From DASPKA01 sp035628335 (lineage in GTDB: Bacteria; Patescibacteriota; Doudnabacteria; UBA920), in the NCBI GenBank assembly GCA_035628335.1, contig DASPKA010000087.1, forward strand, positions 1-5,195: a stretch of DNA of 5,195 nt, in the 5' to 3' direction. The notes beneath the pieces are model-generated. The model had not been told where the DNA came from, ran no database searches, and saw only the letters and a program-made list of their open reading frames with translations. The position numbers were made by a program, and so were the translations under genes. Of the stretch, positions 1 to 5,195 are shown piece after piece (the stretch's first letter is position 1; every line of letters begins with the position of its first letter).

Positions 1-1
1 C

Positions 2-1207
2 TTTTTGGAAATTCAACACCAGTTCGCGCATAGTGTTGAACATACTTTATTGAAGTTTTCTATTCCAAAAGAAAACAAGATCTCCATGCTTGCTATTGAG
101 AGTATTTTTGCACAAATGCATGCCGTACATACCGGGTTGAATTTTACTCAACGATTTATTGAAGGCAAGTTTCAACTTACCTATCATTTGGAGATAGTTT
201 CATTTGGCGGCAAAGTATCGTTACTTATGCGTATTCCTAAGAAGACTGAAGGCTTAGTTAAGGCAGCGTTTTATGCCCAGTACCCAGAGTGTGAGATACA
301 GGAGGTTGAGGACTACATGAAGAATGTCCACTTTGACCCCTATGACCCAAACTGCCCCATAGACATTTTTGGGTTTGAGTGGAATTTGGTAAAACCACAG
401 TATGGCCCTATTAAGACTTACAAGGATTTTGAAAGCCCTGCATCTGAGCAGAAAATTATTGACCCACTGCAGAGTCTCTGGGAGTCTCTTTCACAAATAA
501 AACCACACGAGTTTTATGGTATACAAATTTCCATTCAACCATTAGCAGACTCGGAGTGGCAAGACAAGGCAGCTGCGTATGTGCAGCAATTGTTAGGTAA
601 CGAAGTTCATGCGGCTGGTAGTTTACTTTCTGCAATCATGGCTCCTGTCTATAAACTTGCATTATTTGATGTGAAGTCGCTACTCAAGGCGCCGGCACAT
701 GATGATCATGGGGAAGAAAAACCTAAAGAGAAAACTTTCTTAAACCTCTCTGAAGTAGAAAAGGAGCAAATAACCTTAGTACAGCGAAAGGCTGGAAAGC
801 CGGGTTATAAGACCAAAATGCGTCATCTCTACATTGCTCCCAAAGACAAAATGGACGGCAATGTGAAAATGGTAATCATAGGGTCAATCCGTGGTTTGGG
901 CTCTATAAATCACAACCAATTTAAGCCAGATGTAACTAGAACCTGGACAGCTAAAGACTACATAATTTCACCAGTCTTGGAAAAACCATATTTAGACTCT
1001 ATAATTAAAGAGCGTAAGAAATGGTTCTTTGCAGGCTATAAAGGCAGAGATAACCATATTGGCCTTCCCCAGGTAATTCTGAATGTTGAAGAGATAGCTA
1101 CCCTCTATCACTTCCCACTCACCCCAAGCCTCGAAGGCATGACCCCAGCCCCAGTAGAGAGGATTGAGAGCAAGAAAGTGGCACCTCCCGCTAATTTGCC
1201 CATTTAA
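2..1207 (+). CDS. Conserved hypothetical protein upstream of TraG-like ATPase (5' partial)
   Basis: The reading frame is open to the left edge, so the N-terminus is missing; the TTG at position 5 lies in frame but is probably internal. About 400 residues are visible. I see no transmembrane segment in them, no Walker motif and no catalytic signature. Recognisable stretches are an early IPKE segment, a central segment RIPKK followed by FYAQYPE and EVEDY (about residues 76-103), a repeat of the same general fold type around QISIQPL, and a C-terminal stretch with VILNVEEIATLYHFPL ending in PPANLPI. From memory this pattern belongs to a family found beside or fused to TraG/HerA-like ATPases in Patescibacteria, whose members usually start with a membrane segment; it may be what Pfam calls DUF8128, which I cannot verify. 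The stop lies 3 nt before the ATPase start, so the two are very probably co-transcribed and translationally coupled. Inference: a membrane-associated partner of the ATPase. Its biochemical role is unknown. Confidence 0.85.
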   Translation, partial: FLEIQHQFAHSVEHTLLKFSIPKENKISMLAIESIFAQMHAVHTGLNFTQRFIEGKFQLTYHLEIVSFGGKVSLLMRIPKKTEGLVKAAFYAQYPECEIQEVEDYMKNVHFDPYDPNCPIDIFGFEWNLVKPQYGPIKTYKDFESPASEQKIIDPLQSLWESLSQIKPHEFYGIQISIQPLADSEWQDKAAAYVQQLLGNEVHAAGSLLSAIMAPVYKLALFDVKSLLKAPAHDDHGEEKPKEKTFLNLSEVEKEQITLVQRKAGKPGYKTKMRHLYIAPKDKMDGNVKMVIIGSIRGLGSINHNQFKPDVTRTWTAKDYIISPVLEKPYLDSIIKERKKWFFAGYKGRDNHIGLPQVILNVEEIATLYHFPLTPSLEGMTPAPVERIESKKVAPPANLPI

Positions 1208-1210
1208 TAT

Positions 1211-3277
1211 ATGAACGAAGACAAAGACATTACCTATTTTGCCAAAGCTAACTATCGCAATACGATGACGCCTTTTGGTATACGTACAGACGATCGTCGA
1301 CGGCATATGTATGTCATAGGTAAAACTGGTATGGGAAAAACGACACTGCTTGAGAACATGTGTATTCAGGACATTCAAAACGGCAGAGGTGTGTGCTTTA
1401 TAGACCCGCATGGTGACAGTTTGCAGAAAATCCTGAACTGTATTCCAACGAGTCGCATAAATGATGTCATCTACTTTAATCCCGCTGATTTGGAGTACCC
1501 TATAGCCTTTAACATACTTGAGGCAGTGGAGGGAAAATACAAGCACCTTGTGGCTTCTGGCCTTATGGGCGTGTTTACTAAAATTTGGGCAAATATGTGG
1601 TCAGCCCGAATGGAATACATTTTAAATAACACCATACTTGCGCTGCTAGATAGTCCGGGAAACACCATGCTGGGTATAACCCGTATGTACGTAGACAAGA
1701 AGTACCGTAAGCGAATTATAGACAATGTCAAAGACCCTATTGTTCGTGCGTTTTGGGTTGAGGAATATGCAAACTATAACGATAAATATCGAACAGAAGC
1801 TATTGCGCCTATCCAGAACAAAGTTGGGCAATTTTTGTCATCTGCAATCATTCGCAACATTGTAGGCCAACCAAAGAGTACATTAGATTTGCGTGATATA
1901 ATGGATGACAAGAAAATTTTGTTCATGGACTTGTCCAAGGGGAAAGTAGGCGAGGACAACTCTGCGCTCCTTGGTGCTATGGTAATTACTAAGTTACAGC
2001 TGGCCGCACTTTCTCGTGTAGACGTGCCGGAGCAAGAACGCAAAGACTACTACTTGTATGTGGACGAGTTTCAAAACTTTGCAACAGACAGTTTTGCAAC
2101 TATTTTGTCCGAGGCGCGTAAATACCGTTTGAATTTAATTATTGGTCATCAGTACATAGGACAGCTTACACCTGACAAGAACAACACCAAAATCCGCGAC
2201 GCTGTATTTGGCAACGTCGGTACGATGGTTATTTTTAGGATCGGCGCGGCTGACGCAGAGTACTTGGAAACGGAGTTTGCTCCATACTTTCTGCCAGGAG
2301 ATATGGTAAATCTGCCGAAAGCAAATATAATTTTAAAACTAATGATTAATGGTGTTACGAGCGAAGGATTTTCGGCAGTTACTTTGCCTCCAATAGATAA
2401 GGACTATTTTACTGGAAATGCAGAAAAGGTTATTAAAGTTTCCAGAGAACGGTATGCCAACCACTATTTAGCGGTAGAAGAGAAGATATCCCGGTGGATG
2501 GGAGCAGACTTTATGGCAGGTCAGGCAGCCATGATGTCGTCGACAGAAGACGAAGAAGAAAGTGAAGCCCCCCGTGCAGTTGGGCCAGCACGACCGTCCC
2601 CGACTCCAGTGATGCGCGCTTTGCCAAGACAGACGCAGATACAAGCACAAAAACCGGTTGTAAATGAGGACCTGTACCGGGAAAAACTCAAATCACTACG
2701 TGATGTGGAATATGACACTTCACTTCTTCAGCCAGAGGGCGAAGAGGATGAAGTTAACTCCCTTGCTGACGAAGTAGTTCATAACGAAAATGATGATGCA
2801 CCTACTATAGTCGAACATGTGCAAGAGGTCCCACAGACTATAGAACCTATGGAACAAAATACACCTGATGTTCCGGTTGAAGAAGCTAGGCCTAAGAGAG
2901 AAAAAGCACCCCGGACAGAAGCGCTTAATGTGGAGTTTGGACATGGGTTTTTAGCGACGGGTGATCGACAATTAACTAAACGATACTTAGAGAACAGCCA
3001 GCGTTTTGCCACGCCTCGACCGCCTCGTCGTAACCTTGACCGTGACCGTTCACGTCCTCCACGCAGGGGAGGAGGTAGGCCTGCATCATACCAGAAGCCT
3101 AAACCCCTCTCAAAACACCAACCTAAGCCTAAAAATTCAAATCCTGTCTGGGAACTTGCAGGTAAATTACAACAAGAAAAGATTCAGGCTTCTCCCCCAT
3201 CAGAAATCTCATCATCAAGGCAAGAAACTCCCCCACAAGATAACGTTATAAAGCTAGGTGAAGTGATGAAGTTTTAG
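1211..3277 (+). CDS. TraG/VirD4-like coupling ATPase with TraM-recognition-type region
   Basis: A 688-residue P-loop ATPase of the FtsK/HerA-VirD4 group. Walker A is GKTGMGKTT at residues 37-45. A DPHGD motif follows at 65-69, then FNPAD and PIAFNIL around 89-103. Walker B is LYVDE at 282-286 within YVDEFQNF, the core of the TraD/TraG TraM-recognition region, followed by a GHQ motif with Q314. In this family the proteins are hexameric motors that move DNA or protein substrates through a membrane channel. This copy has no transmembrane segment of its own, so it is presumably cytoplasmic and recruited to the membrane, perhaps by the product of the gene 3 nt upstream. The ATPase domain ends near residue 440. 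The last ~248 residues look disordered: an acidic stretch (about 509-560), an Arg/Pro/Gly-rich stretch (598-623), a Lys/Pro-rich stretch, and a hydrophobic end in KLGEVMKF. The ATG at 1211 has no Shine-Dalgarno, which suggests coupling to the upstream stop. No relaxase or VirB-type gene is visible, so conjugation is not shown; a role in a pilus, DNA uptake or secretion is equally possible. Confidence 0.92.
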   Translation: MNEDKDITYFAKANYRNTMTPFGIRTDDRRRHMYVIGKTGMGKTTLLENMCIQDIQNGRGVCFIDPHGDSLQKILNCIPTSRINDVIYFNPADLEYPIAFNILEAVEGKYKHLVASGLMGVFTKIWANMWSARMEYILNNTILALLDSPGNTMLGITRMYVDKKYRKRIIDNVKDPIVRAFWVEEYANYNDKYRTEAIAPIQNKVGQFLSSAIIRNIVGQPKSTLDLRDIMDDKKILFMDLSKGKVGEDNSALLGAMVITKLQLAALSRVDVPEQERKDYYLYVDEFQNFATDSFATILSEARKYRLNLIIGHQYIGQLTPDKNNTKIRDAVFGNVGTMVIFRIGAADAEYLETEFAPYFLPGDMVNLPKANIILKLMINGVTSEGFSAVTLPPIDKDYFTGNAEKVIKVSRERYANHYLAVEEKISRWMGADFMAGQAAMMSSTEDEEESEAPRAVGPARPSPTPVMRALPRQTQIQAQKPVVNEDLYREKLKSLRDVEYDTSLLQPEGEEDEVNSLADEVVHNENDDAPTIVEHVQEVPQTIEPMEQNTPDVPVEEARPKREKAPRTEALNVEFGHGFLATGDRQLTKRYLENSQRFATPRPPRRNLDRDRSRPPRRGGGRPASYQKPKPLSKHQPKPKNSNPVWELAGKLQQEKIQASPPSEISSSRQETPPQDNVIKLGEVMKF

Positions 3278-3296
3278 CTGAATTCAATACAGGGAC

Positions 3297-3333
3297 ATAA
3301 AAAAATCCCAATTTTAGGTTGGGATTTTTTTAT
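3297..3333. terminator. Bidirectional intrinsic terminator between convergent genes
   Basis: A perfect 15-bp inverted repeat (3297-3311 with 3319-3333) encloses a 7-nt loop. The core is TCCCAA/TTGGGA, with an A tract on the left and a T tract on the right. Read on either strand it gives a stem followed by a run of seven U residues, the intrinsic terminator pattern. It starts 19 nt after the ATPase stop and directly abuts the thioredoxin stop codon on the other strand, so it can end both transcripts. Confidence 0.88.
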
Positions 3334-3651
3334 TTAAATATGTTTTTTTATCTCATCTTCTATGGTTGACTTTGGTGCGGCCCCTACTATTTCCCCTGCA
3401 ATTTTTCCATCTTTAAAGATTTTTAGAGTAGGGATGCTCATTATGGAGTATTTCATACTGACTTCCTGCTCGTCGTCGACATTTAGCTTTCCAATTTTTA
3501 ACTTTCCCTCATAGGTATGTGACAGTTCTTCTAAAACAGGAGCAATTGCCTTACACGGTCCGCACCAGACTGCCCAAAAATCTACCAAAACTGGTACAGG
3601 TGAGTTAAGGACTTCTTGATCAAAATTGTCTTTTGTGAGTTTAATTTCCAT
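3334..3651 (-). CDS. trxA: Thioredoxin
   Basis: A 105-residue single-domain thioredoxin, the normal length for the family. The active site WCGPC lies at residues 29-33 (redox cysteines C30 and C33). It is preceded by the buried aspartate D24 in VDFWA, and followed by P38 and K55 at the positions seen in classical thioredoxins. The cis-proline P74 is in SIPT, and the late glycine G90 is present. There is no signal peptide or membrane segment, so it is a cytoplasmic disulfide reductase, fed in most bacteria by thioredoxin reductase, which is not in this window. The ATG at 3651 gives exactly the canonical N-terminus (MEIKLTKDNF). No Shine-Dalgarno precedes it; instead three GCTTTAC heptamers end 8 nt before the ATG. 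It is convergent with the ATPase gene and shares its terminator, divergent from the carboxypeptidase gene, and probably monocistronic from the promoter at 3731-3759. The active site looks intact and I see no oddities in the protein. Confidence 0.97.
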   Translation of the reverse strand: MEIKLTKDNFDQEVLNSPVPVLVDFWAVWCGPCKAIAPVLEELSHTYEGKLKIGKLNVDDEQEVSMKYSIMSIPTLKIFKDGKIAGEIVGAAPKSTIEDEIKKHI

Positions 3652-3659
3652 AAAATAGC

Positions 3660-3680
3660 GTAAAGCGTAAAGCGTAAAGC
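3660..3680 (-). repeat. Tandem heptamer array, 3 x GCTTTAC (plus strand GTAAAGC), before trxA
   Basis: Three perfect adjacent 7-bp units read GTAAAGC on the plus strand (3660-3666, 3667-3673, 3674-3680), i.e. GCTTTAC in the sense of trxA. A degenerate unit follows nearer the gene, at 3653-3659. The array ends 8 nt before the trxA ATG and lies in its predicted 5' leader. The segment 3655-3669 matches the reverse complement of 3792-3806 at 14 of 15 positions. Confidence 0.9.
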
Positions 3681-3730
3681 GGATAAAAAACCCACAATCT
3701 GCTACGCTATATTAAAGTTTAAGCTTATTC

Positions 3731-3759
3731 ATAGTACCTCTTAATTTTTAAGCTGTCAA
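3731..3759 (-). promoter_or_regulatory. Sigma70-type promoter for trxA
   Basis: On the minus strand a perfect -35 box TTGACA (plus 3754-3759) is separated by exactly 17 nt from TACTAT (plus 3731-3736), a 4/6 match to the -10 box. Transcription would start near 3724, giving a leader of roughly 73 nt that contains the heptamer array. The spacer holds the palindrome CTTAA-AAA-TTAAG (plus 3739-3751), a possible operator. An 8-bp direct repeat TTTAAGCT occurs at 3718-3725 and 3747-3754, on either side of the -10. No transcription data are available. Confidence 0.6.
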
Positions 3760-3780
3760 TCTGAGATTTTATTGTTTCTT

Positions 3781-3818
3781 ACTTTAGGCTCTACGCTTTA
3801 TGCTATCTTTTGCTATAC
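3781..3818 (+). repeat. Degenerate heptamer array before the carboxypeptidase gene
   Basis: In the sense of the downstream gene the units read ACTTTAG (3781-3787), GCTCTAC (3788-3794), GCTTTAT (3795-3801), GCTATCT (3802-3808), then three T, then GCTATAC (3812-3818). The 7-bp register holds over the first four units. They are diverged versions of the GCTTTAC unit found before trxA, and the array likewise ends 8 nt before the chosen ATG. Part of it (3792-3806) is the inverted partner of 3655-3669. Confidence 0.65.
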
Positions 3819-3828
3819 TATATATAAT
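3811..3828 (+). promoter_or_regulatory. Candidate extended -10 promoter for the carboxypeptidase gene
   Basis: TGCTATACT at 3811-3819 matches an extended -10 element (TGN followed by TATACT). I find no good -35 box at 16-18 nt upstream. Transcription from it would begin around 3825-3827, at the ATG itself, giving a leaderless mRNA. A perfect TATAAT at 3823-3828 overlaps that ATG and is an alternative -10; it would favour a start further downstream, for example the in-frame ATG at 3863. Confidence 0.4.
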
Positions 3829-4768
3829 GGAATTAGCCAAATATTTACCCTCAAAACCCTTGATGGTTGCTTGTGTTATTTTATTGTTGCTCACGTGGTT
3901 GGGGCTATTTGGCTATTATATATACCAAAAGAACGTTGCTGTTACTTCAGCACCTCAGGTACTAGCAGCCCAGGAGACAGTTCTTTTGCGCGGCGATGCT
4001 GAGAAGGTGAACTTTCACTTGCCTTTGCCCAGAAGCGAGACCACTCCTAAGCTTGGTGCAGAAAGTTACCTGGCGGTTGATTTAAACACCGGCATGACCC
4101 TTACAGAAAAAAATACAGATACAAAACTACAAGTTGCTTCTTTAACCAAAATGATGACTGTGTACGTAGGGCTTCAGCATCTAGGAGGTAACGATGATCT
4201 GGTTATGGCTGGTAATACCTCTTATACAAATCCCATTGTAGGCTTCCGTACTGGTCAAAAAGTAAAGCTCTCTGACTTGGTTGAATCAATCATGGTATGT
4301 TCGGCCAACGACGCGGCTATAGAACTGGCACGTGCGGTAAGTATAAAAACAGGCAAACCATTTTCTGACTTAATGAACGAATCAGCTTATGACTTAGGTA
4401 TGACTGATAGCCATTTTGACAACCCAAATGGGTTTGACAGTCCGCAAAACTATACAACTGCCAAGGACTTGAAAGTACTTGCGTCAAGGTTGTATGCAGA
4501 AGGTTTAGTTTCACTTTATGGCCGCCAAAACACAGCGGTCTTCGGCACAAAAGCACTGTCATGCGAGGCAACCAACGGCTTGCTAGCCATTGACACAGAT
4601 ATTATGGCGCTTAAAACTGGATCAACTGAGCTTGCAAAGCAAGCAATGATAACAGTTATAGAAAACAAAGGCCACCCTATTTTACTCATGGTTCTTAAAA
4701 GCCCTGACAGAGACCAAGATATGAAAAAGCTAAAAGAACACATACTTACTAACTGGGAATGGAAATAA
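3827..4768 (+). CDS. D-alanyl-D-alanine carboxypeptidase, family S11, membrane-anchored
   Basis: A 313-residue serine-type D,D-carboxypeptidase (peptidase S11, PBP5/DacA-like), which removes the terminal D-Ala from peptidoglycan stem pentapeptides outside the membrane. All three catalytic motifs are present: SxxK as SLTK (S105 nucleophile, K108), SxN as SAN (S159, N161) and KTG (K263-G265, followed by ST). The family stretch NPNG lies at 199-202. A single transmembrane segment (about residues 12-33, LLLL core ending in YYIYQKN) follows a short lysine-containing N-terminus. This suggests an uncleaved anchor with the catalytic domain outside from about residue 75. The protein ends about 48 residues after KTG and lacks the C-terminal beta domain of E. 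coli PBP5. I chose the ATG at 3827 because it gives a compact N-in anchor; an in-frame ATG at 3800 would add nine residues encoded by the heptamer repeats, and ATG 3863 would cut into the anchor's flank. No Shine-Dalgarno supports any of them. It is followed by mraY, consistent with a cell-wall cluster. Confidence 0.93.
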   Translation: MELAKYLPSKPLMVACVILLLLTWLGLFGYYIYQKNVAVTSAPQVLAAQETVLLRGDAEKVNFHLPLPRSETTPKLGAESYLAVDLNTGMTLTEKNTDTKLQVASLTKMMTVYVGLQHLGGNDDLVMAGNTSYTNPIVGFRTGQKVKLSDLVESIMVCSANDAAIELARAVSIKTGKPFSDLMNESAYDLGMTDSHFDNPNGFDSPQNYTTAKDLKVLASRLYAEGLVSLYGRQNTAVFGTKALSCEATNGLLAIDTDIMALKTGSTELAKQAMITVIENKGHPILLMVLKSPDRDQDMKKLKEHILTNWEWK

Positions 4769-4783
4769 TTTTAGTCGAAAGTA

Positions 4784-4841
4784 GTAAGTCGTAAGCAAGA
4801 CAATATTGCCGAAGACTGCCGACTTACAACTTACGACTTAC
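4784..4841. repeat. Inverted repeat / potential hairpin between the carboxypeptidase gene and mraY
   Basis: GTAAGTCGTAAG at 4784-4795 is exactly complementary to CTTACGACTTAC at 4830-4841, a 12-bp perfect stem with a 34-nt loop. The loop contains the 8-bp palindrome CAATATTG (4801-4808). No T tract follows, so it does not look like an intrinsic terminator. The left arm is itself GTAAGTC plus a partial second heptamer, the antisense version of the array before mraY. Confidence 0.75.
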
Positions 4842-4848
4842 AACTTAC
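4821..4848 (+). repeat. Tandem heptamer array before mraY (GACTTAC/AACTTAC x4)
   Basis: Four adjacent 7-bp units alternate as GACTTAC, AACTTAC, GACTTAC, AACTTAC (4821-4827, 4828-4834, 4835-4841, 4842-4848), which is also a perfect 14-bp unit repeated twice. The array ends 1 nt before the proposed TTG start of mraY. The units resemble the GCTTTAC units before trxA: same length, same TTAC end, same orientation relative to the following gene. Confidence 0.9.
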
Positions 4849-4849
4849 A

Positions 4850-5195
4850 TTGTCACCTGACTTAATCAAAATCTTCACGCTTGCAACAGTTTCGTTTTCT
4901 GTTGCCATGCTTTCGACACCGTTGCTGACCCATTTTTTGTACAAGTATAAGCTCGGCAAGCAGATCCGCAACGATGGCTCGACACCTATTTTTTCTAAAC
5001 TCCACGCCGGCAAAGCCGGCACTCCGACCATGGGAGGGATTTTGGTCTGGGCCACGACGTGTGTTGTTGCAGGCACCTTTTGGTTTTTAGACAGAGTGCT
5101 CGACTTAGAAAGCTTCCGGTTATTTAACTTTATTACTCGTCGTGAGACTTTGCTTCCACTCGGGGCGCTGCTTGGAGCATCATTCGTAGGGCTGT
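4850..5195 (+). CDS. mraY: Phospho-N-acetylmuramoyl-pentapeptide-transferase (3' partial)
   Basis: MraY transfers phospho-MurNAc-pentapeptide from UDP to undecaprenyl phosphate, making lipid I on the inner face of the membrane. The first 115 residues are visible; the gene continues past the window. The family signature KAGTPTMGG is present at residues 55-63, preceded by GKQIRNDG (about 36-43), both typical of the N-terminal cytoplasmic region. Three membrane segments can be seen: about residues 5-30, 62-80, and one starting at LPLGALLGASFVGL near the edge. The frame is open back to 4775 but contains no ATG before 4907, which would lie inside the first membrane helix. The TTG at 4850 (M-SPDLIKIF) restores a full helix and is my choice. 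It has no Shine-Dalgarno and sits 1 nt after the heptamer array. The gene is 81 nt downstream of the carboxypeptidase gene with no terminator between, so read-through is plausible. The aspartate-rich catalytic motifs of later loops lie outside the window. Confidence 0.95.
   Translation, partial: MSPDLIKIFTLATVSFSVAMLSTPLLTHFLYKYKLGKQIRNDGSTPIFSKLHAGKAGTPTMGGILVWATTCVVAGTFWFLDRVLDLESFRLFNFITRRETLLPLGALLGASFVGL

Noticed and set aside
5..7. TTG as the true start of the first gene
   Set aside because: The frame is open to the window edge, and the family as I recall it has an N-terminal membrane segment that is not visible here, so the gene probably begins upstream.
992..1546. 184-codon minus-strand open frame across the junction of the first two genes
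   Set aside because: It is antisense to two well-supported genes, and its composition is cysteine- and histidine-rich with no recognisable domain; it is a shadow frame.
3006..3251. 81-codon plus-strand frame inside the ATPase tail
   Set aside because: It is an alternative frame of the Arg/Pro-rich coding region with no start signal or domain, and the ATPase frame runs through it intact.
1211..3277. Part of a conjugative or integrative element
   Set aside because: Only a coupling-type ATPase and one partner are visible. There is no relaxase, integrase, attachment site or VirB-type gene, and the neighbours are housekeeping genes.
3653..3680. CRISPR array
   Set aside because: The 7-bp units are directly adjacent with no spacers, and no cas genes are present.
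3712..3732. Six-codon upstream reading frame (MNKLKL) on the minus strand before trxA, with AGAGG in front
   Set aside because: Its ATG overlaps the -10 box of the predicted trxA promoter, so it would not be transcribed from there. It is very short and probably chance.
3800..3826. ATG at 3800 as the start of the carboxypeptidase
   Set aside because: It would encode the heptamer repeats and candidate promoter as nine extra N-terminal residues. The ATG at 3827 gives a more usual anchor. This stays open, since no ribosome site decides it.
4784..4848. Intrinsic terminator for the carboxypeptidase gene
   Set aside because: A stem exists, but the loop is 34 nt, GC content is modest and no T tract follows.
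1211..5195. UGA recoding as in Gracilibacteria/Absconditabacteria
   Set aside because: I see no in-frame TGA in the genes, glycine uses GGN codons, and all stops are TAA or TAG, so nothing indicates recoding. TGA is also not used as a stop in these few genes, so this is weak evidence.

Overview
The window most likely comes from a small-genome bacterium of the Candidate Phyla Radiation (Patescibacteria), probably Parcubacteria-like. This rests on family recognition and not on a database search. The first gene and the coupling-type ATPase after it resemble a gene pair I associate with these genomes, base composition is moderately AT-rich, spacing is tight, and none of the four visible translation starts has a convincing Shine-Dalgarno sequence. 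The standard genetic code fits: stops are TAA or TAG and I see no in-frame TGA.

Layout: (1) 2-1207, a 5'-truncated gene of unknown function, followed after 3 nt by (2) 1211-3277, a TraG/VirD4-like ATPase with a TraM-recognition-type region and a long charge-segregated disordered tail. The two look like one transcription unit. (3) A strong hairpin with A and T tracts (3297-3333) lies between this unit and the convergent gene, so it can terminate both. (4) Minus strand 3334-3651, a thioredoxin with WCGPC. (5) A 175-nt divergent intergenic region (3652-3826) with a good minus-strand promoter, a candidate plus-strand promoter, and heptamer arrays at both ends. (6) 3827-4768, a membrane-anchored D,D-carboxypeptidase of family S11. 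(7) An 81-nt gap with another inverted pair of heptamer arrays. (8) 4850-5195, the 5' part of mraY, running off the window.

The functional blocks are a membrane/secretion-type ATPase pair on the left, a redox protein in the middle, and the start of a peptidoglycan cluster on the right. In the last block a carboxypeptidase that trims stem peptides precedes the enzyme that makes lipid I.

The most unusual feature is non-coding. Three genes (thioredoxin, carboxypeptidase, mraY) each have a 7-bp-periodic array of related heptamers (GCTTTAC, GCTTTAT/GCTCTAC, GACTTAC/AACTTAC) directly in front of the start codon. In each case the array has the same orientation relative to the gene, and each gap also holds oppositely oriented copies. 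This could be a dispersed inverted-repeat element, a family of short tandem repeats, or a regulatory device; the window alone cannot decide.
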